A stretch of 37,892 bases of DNA from NCBI GenBank assembly GCA_016788375.1, contig JAEUSI010000015.1, positions 1 through 37,892 on the forward strand. The letters run 5' to 3'. This DNA comes from Ignavibacteria bacterium. Lineage in GTDB: Bacteria; Bacteroidota; Ignavibacteria; Tepidaquicellales; Tepidaquicellaceae. Within the stretch, counting starts at the first letter, position 1, and each line of letters opens with the position of its first letter. The notes under the pieces are model-generated. The model saw nothing but the letters and a program-made list of their open reading frames with translations. It was not told the DNA's origin and ran no database searches. The position numbers and the translations under genes are program-made. Positions 25,650 to 35,196 of this stretch are shown here, piece by piece.

Positions 25650-26540
25650 TCAGTATCCGAATTTAGCTTTATAAATTATTACGGCACAGATGAGTATCCA
25701 GAGCAGTGAGTTTAGAATTATCGGGATATCTTTTGTCACGATCTGAGTAGGGCTTTCACCTAGATTTTTCTGATGCAGGAGATAAAGGTAACGGAAGATA
25801 CCGTAAATGACAAAAGGCGTTGTATAAATCAGCTTATCCGAATGAAAGGAGGAAATTGCCTTTTCGGATACAGTATACAAAGCATAAGAGATAATAGTAC
25901 CTGTAGCGGCAATTGTGTTCAGCTGATCAACGAACACAACGTCATAATCGCTTAAAACTCTTCTTTGTTTTTCTAGATTTTCCTGATTCGGTCCGGAAAG
26001 TTCTGCTCTTCTTTTTGAAATTCCGAGAAAAAGCGAAATAAAAATAGTAGTAATAATCATCCAGCTAGAAATGCTGACATCTATTGCAACAGCTCCAGCA
26101 ATAACCCTTAAGATGAAACCTATTGAAATTGAAAATACGTCAAGCAGCACTATGTTTTTTATTTTGAAGGTATAAAGGAGATTATTGACAAAATATGCAA
26201 TAATTGTCAGTATAAAAAGAATAGGAAGTTTCAATGAAATTATTGCTGTAATTATCAGCAGCAAGAAAAGAAGTATTTTAGCCTGATTTACGGAGATATA
26301 ACCTGCAGCTATCGGTCTGTATCTTTTCTTTTTGTGAACTCTGTCGGATTCAACGTCGATAATGTCATTAAGGACATAAACACTGCTGGAGACAAAGCAA
26401 AAAGCGGTAAAAGCGAGAATATTTGTAACAAGCATGTGATAATCCAGCAGTTTTCCCGCGAACAGAATTGGAGCAAAGACAAAAAGATTCTTTATCCACT
26501 GTTTCGGCCTGATTAATTCAATTACACGCAGAAACTTCAT
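25650..26540 (-). CDS. UbiA-family polyprenyl-phosphate phosphoribosyltransferase (Rv3806c-type)
   Basis: A 296-residue integral membrane prenyl-type transferase. The start IELIRPKQWIKNLFVFAPILFAGKL is characteristic of decaprenyl-phosphate 5-phosphoribosyltransferases rather than of quinone or heme prenyltransferases. The Mg-binding motif NDIIDVESDRVHKKKRYRP (about 58-76) is intact, followed by further membrane helices. The known mycobacterial enzyme makes the precursor of decaprenyl-phospho-arabinose. Neither the phosphatase nor the DprE1/E2 epimerase genes are nearby. It overlaps the upstream GT-C-like gene by 4 bases, which suggests that the lipid-linked pentose is used by that enzyme. 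Confidence 0.85.
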   Translation of the reverse strand: MKFLRVIELIRPKQWIKNLFVFAPILFAGKLLDYHMLVTNILAFTAFCFVSSSVYVLNDIIDVESDRVHKKKRYRPIAAGYISVNQAKILLFLLLIITAIISLKLPILFILTIIAYFVNNLLYTFKIKNIVLLDVFSISIGFILRVIAGAVAIDVSISSWMIITTIFISLFLGISKRRAELSGPNQENLEKQRRVLSDYDVVFVDQLNTIAATGTIISYALYTVSEKAISSFHSDKLIYTTPFVIYGIFRYLYLLHQKNLGESPTQIVTKDIPIILNSLLWILICAVIIYKAKFGY

Positions 26541-28111
26541 TTATGATTACCGTTAAAGTTGGTTTTATAAATTTTCATTTCCTTCCCTCCGCAGATTGTG
26601 TTATCCTCGAGGTAAGCGCTGGTTATAAACGTCAGATTATCCCTGTTTTGATTAAGAAATTCCTTAAACCATTCATCGTATATAATAATATAGTTAACAT
26701 TATTTTTCTTTAATAGATAATTAACAGAATCCAGATTGTCCTTCCAGTTATAAGTCCTGTACCGGAGTATTTCAGGCGTTATCAGACCTGCCATATCGAT
26801 AATTTTGTTTTTATTTATGAATCCTATCGCGCCGATATCATTAACTGCAATAGTTTCTTCGCGCGGAACATTTTCATTAACCCATCTAGCTAGTTTAACC
26901 TGCTGATTATTTATGTTATCGGTATTTTTTCCGAGAGCTGCGGCAAACACAAGAAAATTCACAAATGAAAAAAGAAGTATGACATAGAAGCCGTATTTTC
27001 TGAGATTTAATTTCCGGAGAAAAATAAACTTACCAGATTCCGTAAGATTGTAAAGCATATAAACGGCAGCTGTGTTTATGAACGGAATAAGAGGTATCAT
27101 ATATCTCACATGATGCCTCCAGTTCGGAATCAGCACAGAAGAAATCAATGGCAGGAATATTATCCATAGAAAAGTAAGATTGACAAGCTTCAGTTTTGTA
27201 AAATAAAATTTAAAACTTATTAGATAATAAACAACCGATACAGAATAAAGCAGAGCAGTAATGAAATTATCATTAATGAAATATTTCAAAGCAATACCCA
27301 GATATTCCGGATCAGGAATGAAATGCAGTCCACCTCCCTGGCCTCTGAATGTATTCGGGAAAAAATGACCGCTGATTTTATATGAGAATACAAGATACGG
27401 AAAAGTAATCATCAGAAATAAAGCAACGGACAAAACTAAACGGAAAAAATTCTCCTTGAACTTTCTGATGAAAAGAAGATTGAGTGTTAAATCAAGAATG
27501 TATAAGGAAAAAAGTAAAAATCCTTCCGGACGGGAGACAGTAGCAAACGAAATCAACAAAGCCGGGAGTATACTGAAATTTGACTTTGCTAAATTTTTAA
27601 TATGTACAAAGACTCCGAGAATACAGAAAAATGTAAACATGGTAGTTTCCATTCCGGAAAGTGCTGACCATGAAAATCTGCCGTTAAATACTGTAAGCAG
27701 AGAAACCAGCAAAGCTGCGAATTCAGGTGATTTGTTACCCTCATTCAGTACTGAGACAACTGTTGTGTCGCTTCTGAATATTTCAAGTGAAATCTTATAT
27801 ATAAAAATGCAGGAGAGTAAATGGAACAGGGAAGAAAGTATTAATGAGATTACAATAAAATTATCCGAAACGAGACTTAAGGAGCCGAGAGCAATTACAT
27901 ACAGCGGTGAAGTTGTTCCTGCAGTATACTCGCCCTTGTTAAACTGAAAAAAATATCCCTGCGAGAAATTATCTGCAAATTGAAAGTGAATCCATGTATC
28001 ATCTAAAGGGACTCCCATCTGTCCTCCTGTAATCAAATATTCAGCCAGCAGATAAATCAAATAAGTAATGAGACAGCAGACTCCTGTTATCAGATAATTT
28101 CTATTGAACAT
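26537..28111 (-). CDS. GT-C-like multispan membrane protein, putative lipid-linked-sugar glycosyltransferase
   Basis: A 524-residue protein with about ten to twelve transmembrane helices and a soluble C-terminal domain. After the first helix there is the acidic pair in GVPLDDTWIHFQFADNF, the place where GT-C enzymes using polyprenyl-phosphate sugars carry their catalytic Asp residues. The first extracytoplasmic loop ends in YTAGTTSPLY, also typical. The C-terminal 100 residues (NENVPREETIAVNDIGAIGF, YLLKKNNVNYIIIYDEWFKEF) match the usual periplasmic tail of such proteins. It heads the operon with the phosphoribosyl-polyprenyl synthase. An arabinofuranosyl- or ribosyl-transferase role is therefore plausible, but the sugar and acceptor are unknown. 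Confidence 0.75.
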   Translation of the reverse strand: MFNRNYLITGVCCLITYLIYLLAEYLITGGQMGVPLDDTWIHFQFADNFSQGYFFQFNKGEYTAGTTSPLYVIALGSLSLVSDNFIVISLILSSLFHLLSCIFIYKISLEIFRSDTTVVSVLNEGNKSPEFAALLVSLLTVFNGRFSWSALSGMETTMFTFFCILGVFVHIKNLAKSNFSILPALLISFATVSRPEGFLLFSLYILDLTLNLLFIRKFKENFFRLVLSVALFLMITFPYLVFSYKISGHFFPNTFRGQGGGLHFIPDPEYLGIALKYFINDNFITALLYSVSVVYYLISFKFYFTKLKLVNLTFLWIIFLPLISSVLIPNWRHHVRYMIPLIPFINTAAVYMLYNLTESGKFIFLRKLNLRKYGFYVILLFSFVNFLVFAAALGKNTDNINNQQVKLARWVNENVPREETIAVNDIGAIGFINKNKIIDMAGLITPEILRYRTYNWKDNLDSVNYLLKKNNVNYIIIYDEWFKEFLNQNRDNLTFITSAYLEDNTICGGKEMKIYKTNFNGNHK

Positions 28112-28125
28112 TATAATAGATTAAA

Positions 28126-28154
28126 TAAAAATGAGCGAATCACTCCGCTCATTT
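28126..28154 (-). terminator. Intrinsic terminator for the methyltransferase transcript
   Basis: A perfect 9-bp stem AAATGAGCG / CGCTCATTT with an 8-base loop ends, on the - strand, in TTTTTATTT. It lies 25 bases beyond the stop of the methyltransferase gene and just before the start of the next leftward operon, separating the two transcripts. Confidence 0.85.
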
Positions 28155-28179
28155 CATTAAAATTCCGGTTAGAATCTTT

Positions 28180-28896
28180 TTATTTTGATGCAATAATTAA
28201 AAACCTGATTTTTATTACATCAAGAAATTCATTTTCAGAAAAATAAACTCTCAGCTGTTTTTCAGTTTCAGTGAAATTAATTTTCTTATAATCCCTGAAC
28301 TGCCATGGAACAGACCTTATGTAAAACAGCACGGCTTCTGTATCTGTAAACCTTGTATAGCCAGTATCTTCATCACACCTGATAATGCTGAAAGAAGAAT
28401 TAATCAGACCGTCTTTTGCAGAAGCATGATTCCAGTTAAAAAATTCTTCATTCGGCTTTAAATTAAGAAGTTGATTTATTGTCAATTCGCTTTTTCCGTC
28501 AACCTGCTGTGTGATAAAAAAACCGCCGGGTTTCAGAATCCTGTAAACTTCACTGGGATTATAGCTTTCATGCCTGTTTATGATAAGATCAAAAAAACTA
28601 TCTTCGAACGGAAGTTTATCGTCGGAATAATCAGAAATTAATATTGCTCCGAATTTCTTCAGGCGGCTTTTTGCAATCTCAATATTCGGAGTATAGCTTT
28701 CCGTTGCATAAATATTTATTCCTTTGCCTGCAAAACGGCTAAGCAGCTCACCTCCGCCTGTACCGAGATCCAGTAAATTTATGTCAGATTTTATAAATGA
28801 ATCAATAATTTTAACATAATCCCATTTCAGTTCACTTTCCGTCATCCTGCTGTCTAATACAGAAAAATCCCATCCAGATACTTTTTCCTGAATCAT
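28180..28896 (-). CDS. SAM-dependent class I methyltransferase
   Basis: A 238-residue Rossmann-fold methyltransferase. Motif I is LLDLGTGGGEL (about 41-51), the acidic end of strand 2 is in YATES (about 64), and the motif II region is LPFEDSFFDLIINRHESY. Motif III is RILKPGGFFITQQV (about 127-140). The family resembles Methyltransf_11 proteins that act on small molecules. The substrate is not identifiable. It is 15 bases downstream of the acyl-CoA mutase subunit gene and shares its transcript, with no obvious metabolic link. Confidence 0.88.
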   Translation of the reverse strand: MIQEKVSGWDFSVLDSRMTESELKWDYVKIIDSFIKSDINLLDLGTGGGELLSRFAGKGINIYATESYTPNIEIAKSRLKKFGAILISDYSDDKLPFEDSFFDLIINRHESYNPSEVYRILKPGGFFITQQVDGKSELTINQLLNLKPNEEFFNWNHASAKDGLINSSFSIIRCDEDTGYTRFTDTEAVLFYIRSVPWQFRDYKKINFTETEKQLRVYFSENEFLDVIKIRFLIIASK

Positions 28897-28911
28897 GAAG
28901 CAAAAAATAAA

Positions 28912-30576
28912 TTAAAATACAGCCTGTTCTTCGTAAACACCGAAGACTTCTTTCAGTTCGGAGCACATTTCCCCTAGTGTTACATAATTCCTTGCGCAAT
29001 CAAGGACCTTCGGCATCAGATTTGTCCCGTCTCCGGCAGATTTCCTGAGTTCCTTCAGACAGCTTTTAACTTTTTCCTGATTACGGGAAGCTTTCAATTC
29101 TTTGAGTCTCTTAATCTGCTTTTCTTCAACTTCCTTTGAAATCTGAAGAATCGGAATATCTATTTTTTCGTCTTCTTCAATAAATTCATTTACTCCGACA
29201 ACAATTTTTTCTTTTTTATCCAGTTCAAGCTGATACTTGTATGCTGAATCTGCAATCTCTCTCTGGAAAAAACCATTTTCTATGCATGCAACAACTCCTC
29301 CCTGTGAATCAATCATTTCAAAATATTTTTCAGCTTCCGCTTCGATATCATCTGTAAGTTTTTCCACATAATAACTTCCGCCGAGAGGATCGGCCACATT
29401 AATTACTCCATGTTCATAAGCAATAATCTGCTGTGTTCTTAACGCTATCTTAACTGCTTTGTCAGATGGAAGAGCAAGTGTTTCATCCATAGAATTTGTA
29501 TGTAAGCTCTGTGTACCTCCCAAAACTCCGGCAAGAGCTTCAATAGCAGTTCTGACGATATTATTCTCCGGCTGCTGAGCAGTCAGTGAACAGCCTGCCG
29601 TCTGAGTATGAAATCTAAGTGTCCATGATTTGGGATTTATTGCTCCGTATTTATTTTTCATTCTTTTAGCATAAATTCTTCTAGCGGCTCTGAACTTTGC
29701 AATTTCTTCAAAGAAATCCAGATGTGAATTGAAAAAGTGTGAAATCCTCGGTGCAAAATCGTCAACATCCATTCCTCTTTCGATACAAGCCTCGATATAT
29801 GCAAAACCGTCAGCGAGAGTAAATGCAAGTTCCTGCGCTGCAGTCGAACCTGCTTCTCTGATATGATAACCGCTGACACTGACAGGATTAAACTGTGGAA
29901 CTTCTTTTGTAGAATACTCTATCATATCCGTAATTATTCTCATTGAAGCCTTAGGGGGATAAATATATTCTTTCTGCGCAATGTATTCCTTTAAGATATC
30001 ATTCTGAAGAGTGCCTCTTAATTTTGAAAATGGGACCCCCTGTTTTTCTGCAACTGCCAGATAAAAGGCATAAACCATAATGGCAGGGGAGTTTATAGTC
30101 ATTGAAGTTGAGACTTTATCAAGCGGAATTCCGTCAAAAAGAATTTCCATATCCTGCAGAGAAGAGATTGCAACTCCGCAGATTCCGACTTCACCTTCGG
30201 AAATCGGCGAATCTGCATCCCATCCCATCAAAGTAGGCATATCAAATGCCGTTGACAATCCTGTCTGACCGTGATCAAGCAGATACTTAAATCTCTGATT
30301 AGTATCTTCAGGTGTCCCGAAACCTGCAAACTGTCTCATTGTCCAGAGTTTTCCCCGGTACATGTTATGATGAATGCCTCTTGTATATGGAAACTCACCG
30401 GGGTAACCGATTTCATTATAATAACTTGTTTCCTTTACATCTTCCGGAGTATAAACTATATCAAGTTCTCTCCCGCTAAGTGAAGTAAATTTCATTCCGC
30501 TTGTTTTTGCTTTTCCGGCTTCTTTTAACCACTCGGATTTGGAAGTACTCTTTTTAGGTTCGGTATTATTTTTCAT
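28912..30576 (-). CDS. Methylmalonyl-CoA mutase-type catalytic subunit (split form, no B12 domain)
   Basis: Rearranges succinyl-CoA and (R)-methylmalonyl-CoA by an adenosylcobalamin radical mechanism. It is 554 aa and contains only the TIM-barrel substrate domain. [17 protein letters not shown] carries the Tyr and Arg that contact the CoA ester. [39 protein letters not shown] and [20 protein letters not shown] (with the conserved His) all match methylmalonyl-CoA-type mutases. The motifs differ from isobutyryl-CoA mutases. The cobalamin-binding D-x-H-x-x-G domain is absent, so a separate small subunit is needed, and none is in the window. The C-terminal 50 residues are a charged helical tail. 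It is the first gene of a two-gene leftward transcript with the methyltransferase. Confidence 0.93.
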   Translation of the reverse strand: MKNNTEPKKSTSKSEWLKEAGKAKTSGMKFTSLSGRELDIVYTPEDVKETSYYNEIGYPGEFPYTRGIHHNMYRGKLWTMRQFAGFGTPEDTNQRFKYLLDHGQTGLSTAFDMPTLMGWDADSPISEGEVGICGVAISSLQDMEILFDGIPLDKVSTSMTINSPAIMVYAFYLAVAEKQGVPFSKLRGTLQNDILKEYIAQKEYIYPPKASMRIITDMIEYSTKEVPQFNPVSVSGYHIREAGSTAAQELAFTLADGFAYIEACIERGMDVDDFAPRISHFFNSHLDFFEEIAKFRAARRIYAKRMKNKYGAINPKSWTLRFHTQTAGCSLTAQQPENNIVRTAIEALAGVLGGTQSLHTNSMDETLALPSDKAVKIALRTQQIIAYEHGVINVADPLGGSYYVEKLTDDIEAEAEKYFEMIDSQGGVVACIENGFFQREIADSAYKYQLELDKKEKIVVGVNEFIEEDEKIDIPILQISKEVEEKQIKRLKELKASRNQEKVKSCLKELRKSAGDGTNLMPKVLDCARNYVTLGEMCSELKEVFGVYEEQAVF

Positions 30577-30672
30577 TTCAGAAATTTAAATTTTTATTGC
30601 TGCAAATATAAATTAATTATTGCGGAAATAGTATTCAAAATCACAAATCCTCATTGTAAAAATAAAATCTTC

Positions 30673-30708
30673 AAAATAAAAAGGGTGCTGCATAAATACA
30701 TCACCCTG
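30673..30708 (-). terminator. Intrinsic terminator after the DUF937 gene
   Basis: On the - strand the arms AGGGTG and CACCCT enclose a 14-base loop and are followed by TTTTTATTTT. It lies 24 bases past the DUF937 stop and ends the run of leftward genes that begins near 37299. Confidence 0.75.
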
Positions 30709-30731
30709 ACAAAATTTATTTATTTTTAAAT

Positions 30732-31316
30732 CTATTTCTTTCCGCCTAATAATCCTCCGAGTAAATCCATTAAGCCGCCGCCCTGTCCGGAATTATCTTT
30801 CTGACCTGAACCTGAAAGAAGACCTACTACATCATCCAAAACATTTCCGTCTCCGTTCTGATCCAGAAAAGATGCAAATCCTGCAGAACCTTCCGGATGT
30901 TCATTCTTGCTTTTTGAAAGATATCCGAGAATCAGCGGAGCAACAAGAGGTATAATTTTCATGGCAGTATTCCCGTCAATTCCGAATTTCTCCGACAAAA
31001 GATTAGTTACACTGCTCCCTGAATTTCCGAGAAGCCCGCCGAGATTCGGATCAACATTGCTTTGACCTAATTTATTCATAATCATTCCGTCAACATTTTC
31101 AAGCACTCCCGGATCACCGTATTTATTCAGAATATGATCAACTCTGTCCTGACCGCCGAAGTTTGTACTCTGATTTTTTAATCCGCCGAGTATCATAGGT
31201 GCTATTAAGGGTATTGCCTGCTGAATTATCTGTGGATCTATTCCGAGTGAAGAACCGATTTTATCAGTTGCTCCTCCGCTTAAATTTCCAAGTAAATCAT
31301 TTATGAAATCTGACAT
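30732..31316 (-). CDS. DUF937 (YidB-like) protein
   Basis: A 194-residue, Gly-rich protein with two copies of the DUF937 repeat. The first covers IPLIAPMILGGLKNQS with the upstream KIGSSLGIDPQIIQQA. The second is FGIDGNTAMKIIPLVAPLILGYLSKS, about 100 residues later. After the second repeat there is an EF-hand-like DQNGDGNVLDDVVGLL, and the C terminus is almost only Gly/Leu/Ser. The ATG at 31316 has an excellent AAGGAG site 7 bases upstream. The function of the family is not established. It is last in a five-gene leftward run. Confidence 0.9.
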   Translation of the reverse strand: MSDFINDLLGNLSGGATDKIGSSLGIDPQIIQQAIPLIAPMILGGLKNQSTNFGGQDRVDHILNKYGDPGVLENVDGMIMNKLGQSNVDPNLGGLLGNSGSSVTNLLSEKFGIDGNTAMKIIPLVAPLILGYLSKSKNEHPEGSAGFASFLDQNGDGNVLDDVVGLLSGSGQKDNSGQGGGLMDLLGGLLGGKK

Positions 31317-31384
31317 TATATCTCCTTTATTTTAGTTTAAAAAAATGATTAATAAATCTATAATTTTCAATCTCCCGGATAAAC

Positions 31385-32116
31385 TTAATTTTCCCGTATT
31401 TCCGAATTTCTCAAATCTTTAATAATATCTTCCGGAAACGGATATCCGTCTTCGTTAAATTTCAGAAATGAAATATGCAGATGTGTCTTTCCTTCTTTTA
31501 AGTTTGCTTTTCTGCCTGTCCTGCCAACTTCTCCGATTTTATCACCTGAAACAACTATATCACCCGGTCTGACAATAACTTCAGACAAATGCGAATAATA
31601 AAATAATCCGTTATTTGTTACGTCAAAGATTTTAACATACTTCCCTCCGCGAAGCAGTGAACCTGCTTTCCAGGTTGTGTCTGTCGCTACAACTACACCT
31701 GAAGACATACTTACAACATCTACAGGTTTAAGTGTTGAATCATCAAGCAGGTCTTTGTTTTTATCAGGTATCATTAAATCATGAGCAGGATGACCTTTTG
31801 TATTGCTTCCCTGAAAGTAATCATAACCCGCAACTTTGTAATCATTTCCGTAATCCCTGTAATGAACCGAAGTGTAATTTTTCAAAGGAAAAACCCAGTC
31901 ATTTCTGCTTACATTCACGCCTTTATGCTGCCTGAAATAACTTCTGACTTCTGTATTGTATTCTTTCATAAGATCAAAAGCTTCATCTTCTTCTATTTGT
32001 AAATTTGTAATCATAGAATCAAGGATATCCCATTTATTACAGATATTCTTCTTCTGCGAATATAAATTCCCGCTGGAAGTAATCAAAAATAGTATTACCA
32101 GTATTTTTTTAACCAA
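31385..32116 (-). CDS. M23-family peptidoglycan endopeptidase (LytM-like)
   Basis: A 243-residue secreted protein. The start is TTG at 32116, chosen because the following VKKILVILFLITSSGNLYSQ is a signal peptide and no ATG is available. The peptidase domain (about 105-230) has the metal ligands in GHPAHDLMI (H-x3-D) and HLHIS (H-x-H), plus VVSMSSGVVVAT, YYSHLSEVIVRPGDIVVSGDKIGEVG and the usual RTG. These residues indicate an active endopeptidase that cuts peptide cross-links in the cell wall. It sits between aconitase and DUF937 genes, with 46- and 68-base gaps. Confidence 0.92.
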   Translation of the reverse strand: MVKKILVILFLITSSGNLYSQKKNICNKWDILDSMITNLQIEEDEAFDLMKEYNTEVRSYFRQHKGVNVSRNDWVFPLKNYTSVHYRDYGNDYKVAGYDYFQGSNTKGHPAHDLMIPDKNKDLLDDSTLKPVDVVSMSSGVVVATDTTWKAGSLLRGGKYVKIFDVTNNGLFYYSHLSEVIVRPGDIVVSGDKIGEVGRTGRKANLKEGKTHLHISFLKFNEDGYPFPEDIIKDLRNSEIREN

Positions 32117-32162
32117 ATAATATCTGTTCCGGGTAAATTTACAATCAATTGAAAAAATAATT

Positions 32163-34406
32163 TTATCCCTTTCCTGCTATTAAGTTCAGAGCGCTTCCGT
32201 TTTTAAACCAGCCTATCTGCTGTTCATTGAATGTATGATTAAGCAGGATTTCATCGACAGTTCCGTCTGTATGCTTAACAGTCATTTTTACCTGTTTCCC
32301 GGGAGTAAGACTGCTTATGTCAATATCTATTTTATCATCTTCCTCAATCTTATCATAATCAGAAGCATCTGCAAAAGTCAGCGGAAGCATACCCTGCTTT
32401 TTCAGATTGGTTTCGTGAATCCGGGCAAAAGACTTTACAATAATTGCTTTCCCGCCGAGAAATCTCGGCTCCATTGCCGCATGTTCTCTTGAAGAACCTT
32501 CACCGTAATTTTCTTCTCCGATTACAACCCATCCTGCTCCTTTATTCTTATACTGCCTTGCAACCCTCGGAACTTCCTCATACATTCCGTTCAGCTGATT
32601 CTTTACTGAATTCATCTTGTCATTAAAATGATTCACAGCACCGATAAACATGTTATTCGAAATATTATCAAGATGTCCTCTGTATTTCAGCCACGGTCCT
32701 GCCATTGAAATATGATCTGTCGTACATTTGCCTTTTGCTTTCAGCAGCACATGCAAATTCTTAAAATCAGTATCAGTATTATTCTTCTCAAACGGTTCTA
32801 GTTTTTCGAGACGCTGGCTTTCGGGATTTATCACAACTTCCACATCCGAACCTTCTTCTGCCGGAGCTTCATATCCGCTTGAGCCTTTAAGAAATCCGTG
32901 TTCGGGTAATTCGTTTCCGGTCGGGGTATCGAGTTTCAGTGATTCGCCTTTGTCATTTTTTATTGTGTCTGTCAGAGGATTAAAAGTAAGTTTTCCCGCG
33001 AGTACCATTGCAGTCACTATTTCCGGGGATGCAACAAATGAATGCGTTGCCGAATTTCCGTCATTTCTTTTTGAGAAATTTCTGTTGTAGGAAGTGATAA
33101 TCGAATTCTTTTCACCTTCTTTCACGTCATGTCTTTTCCATTGTCCGATACAGGGTCCGCATGCATTTGCAAGTACAAGACCTCCCGCCTTTTCAAAAAT
33201 CTCCAGCTGTCCGTCCCGTTTAATTGTTTCATAAATCTGATCCGAACCCGGAGTAATCGTAAATTCAGATTTTGCCTTTAAGCCTTTTGCAATAGCTTGT
33301 TTTGCAACAGAAGCCGCTCTTTCCATGTCTTCATAGGATGAATTAGTGCAACTTCCGATCAGACCGACTTTAAGCTCTTCAGGATAATTGTTTTCTGTAA
33401 CAGCTTCCTTGAATTTTGAAATCGGCCATGCAAGATCGGGCGTGTAAGGTCCGTTAATGTGCGGTTCAAGTTCCGAAAGGTTTATCTCAATAATCTGATC
33501 ATAATATTTTTCGCTTCCTTCATCAGCCTTCAGATAATCTTTCAATTCATTTGCCAGTTTACCGACTTCTTCCCTTTCGGTGGCTTTGAGATATCTGAAC
33601 ATTTTTTCGTCATATGGGAAAACGGAAGTTGTAGCTCCGATTTCAGCTCCCATATTGCATATTGTGCCTTTTCCCGTGCAGGAAATTGTCTGTGCCCCTT
33701 CGCCGAAGTATTCTATAATCGCACCCGTGCCTCCTTTAACAGTAAGAATACCTGCAAGTTTTAAAATAACATCTTTAGGTGATGTCCATCCGCTCAGCTT
33801 TCCGGTTAACTTGACTCCGGTAATTTTCGGAAACTTAAGTTCCCATGGCATTCCTGCCATTACATCAACAGCATCAGCGCCGCCGACTCCGATTGCAATC
33901 ATTCCCAGACCTCCTGCATTTGGAGTATGGGAGTCAGTTCCTATCATCATTCCTCCCGGAAATGCATAATTCTCCAGCACAACCTGATGTATAATTCCAG
34001 CGCCGGGTTTCCAGAATCCGATCCCGTATTTTGACGAAACACTGGAAAGAAAATCATAAACTTCCTTATTGTCACCGTATGCTCTGTGCAAATCATTCTT
34101 TGCGCCTTTTTCGGCTTCAATAAGGTGGTCGCAGTGAACTGTTGACGGAACAGCAACTTTCGGAATTCCCGCCGACATAAACTGCAGCAATGCCATCTGA
34201 GCTGTTGCATCCTGCATCGCAACTCTGTCAGGTCTGAAATCCGTAAAATCTTTTCCTCTTTCGTAAGGTCTGTCGGGTATATTCCATAAATGTGTGTATA
34301 ACACTTTTTCGGTATACGTCATCGGACGGTTTAAAAGCTTTTTGGCTTCATCTGCTTTTGTTTTGAATGCAGAATAAACATTTCTGATTAAATCCAGATC
34401 AAACAT
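32163..34406 (-). CDS. acn: Aconitate hydratase (mitochondrial-type)
   Basis: Isomerises citrate and isocitrate in the TCA cycle; 747 aa. The [4Fe-4S] cluster cysteines are in [10 protein letters not shown] (about 353) and [10 protein letters not shown] (about 416-419). Substrate-binding segments include [15 protein letters not shown] and, in the C-terminal swivel domain, [23 protein letters not shown]. The length and swivel pattern fit the mitochondrial/eukaryotic-like aconitase family rather than AcnB or the longer AcnA/IRP type. The ATG at 34406 has an AGGAG site. It is in the middle of a leftward run, 32 bases after the exonuclease gene. Confidence 0.95.
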   Translation of the reverse strand: MFDLDLIRNVYSAFKTKADEAKKLLNRPMTYTEKVLYTHLWNIPDRPYERGKDFTDFRPDRVAMQDATAQMALLQFMSAGIPKVAVPSTVHCDHLIEAEKGAKNDLHRAYGDNKEVYDFLSSVSSKYGIGFWKPGAGIIHQVVLENYAFPGGMMIGTDSHTPNAGGLGMIAIGVGGADAVDVMAGMPWELKFPKITGVKLTGKLSGWTSPKDVILKLAGILTVKGGTGAIIEYFGEGAQTISCTGKGTICNMGAEIGATTSVFPYDEKMFRYLKATEREEVGKLANELKDYLKADEGSEKYYDQIIEINLSELEPHINGPYTPDLAWPISKFKEAVTENNYPEELKVGLIGSCTNSSYEDMERAASVAKQAIAKGLKAKSEFTITPGSDQIYETIKRDGQLEIFEKAGGLVLANACGPCIGQWKRHDVKEGEKNSIITSYNRNFSKRNDGNSATHSFVASPEIVTAMVLAGKLTFNPLTDTIKNDKGESLKLDTPTGNELPEHGFLKGSSGYEAPAEEGSDVEVVINPESQRLEKLEPFEKNNTDTDFKNLHVLLKAKGKCTTDHISMAGPWLKYRGHLDNISNNMFIGAVNHFNDKMNSVKNQLNGMYEEVPRVARQYKNKGAGWVVIGEENYGEGSSREHAAMEPRFLGGKAIIVKSFARIHETNLKKQGMLPLTFADASDYDKIEEDDKIDIDISSLTPGKQVKMTVKHTDGTVDEILLNHTFNEQQIGWFKNGSALNLIAGKG

Positions 34407-34438
34407 ATTTTTTCTCCTGTTTAATAAAATTTATAAAT

Positions 34439-35158
34439 TTAATTTGCAGTAATAATATTTTCCTGACCAAGCAATTGCATTCCTTTAAACTTAAGCAGAA
34501 GCTGTGCAACTGTCACTACATCCTTCTGACAATAAGTCCGGATACGTTCAAGGTCTTTATCCTTCCAGTAAACACTCCAGACCTGACTTCCGTCTATGTC
34601 ATCTTTCGGAGAAGGAATCCCGAATACTGCCGCAAGTAAATTCAGTGAAGTATAGCTTTTATAATCCCCGAATTTCCACATATCCATAGTATCAAGCAGT
34701 CTTATTTCCCATGGTTTTTTTCCGGAGTTATCAAGTATTGCGGGAATTTTCAGCCCGTTTATAAGGCACCTTCTTGCAATATAAGGATAATCAAATTCCT
34801 TTCCGTTGTGAGCGCAGAGAAGGCTTTCATTTGAATTGTATCTGCTGTCAAGCAAATCTGAAAAATCCTTAAGAATCTCCTTCTCATCATCTCCGGCGAA
34901 TGACTTTACTCTGAAATAAAGCGTGCCTTTATCTTCAAAGAAAAATCCGGCGGATATGCAGATTATCTTACCGAATTCGGAATATATCCCGGCACGGTCA
35001 TAAACATCTGCCGCAGTGACTCCTTCCCTGATGTAACTGTTTATTTTTTTTGACCATAACTTCTGCCATGTTTCATCAAGCTGATCATATGATGAATACT
35101 GAGGAACTGTTTCTATATCTAGTACAAGTATATTTTTCAGGTCTGTGCTGTCTAACAT
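34439..35158 (-). CDS. PolB-like 3'-5' exonuclease (DnaQ fold)
   Basis: A 239-residue stand-alone exonuclease related to the proofreading domain of family B polymerases. The acidic motifs are LVLDIETVPQ (Exo I, D and E), LLCAHNGKEFDYPYIARR (Exo II, N-x3-F-D) and the C-terminal RTYCQKDVVTVAQL (Exo III, Y-x3-D). An internal DTMDMWKF follows the family pattern. Enzymes of this type degrade single-stranded DNA, but a specific role is not established. It is encoded between the DUF255 protein and aconitase, on the same strand, 38 and 32 bases away. Confidence 0.9.
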   Translation of the reverse strand: MLDSTDLKNILVLDIETVPQYSSYDQLDETWQKLWSKKINSYIREGVTAADVYDRAGIYSEFGKIICISAGFFFEDKGTLYFRVKSFAGDDEKEILKDFSDLLDSRYNSNESLLCAHNGKEFDYPYIARRCLINGLKIPAILDNSGKKPWEIRLLDTMDMWKFGDYKSYTSLNLLAAVFGIPSPKDDIDGSQVWSVYWKDKDLERIRTYCQKDVVTVAQLLLKFKGMQLLGQENIITAN

Positions 35159-35196
35159 TTTTCTGTTCCTGTTTTAATATATCCGGTTAAAAAATT

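Noticed and set aside
27456-27947. Forward 163-codon open frame inside the GT-C-like gene
   Set aside because: Antisense shadow of a well-supported membrane protein; no conserved motif.
30603-30610. TATATTTG on the - strand upstream of the mutase gene, a match to the Bacteroidetes -7 promoter box
   Set aside because: The nearest TTTG that could be the -33 box is 25 bases away instead of 19-21, so the pair does not fit the consensus.
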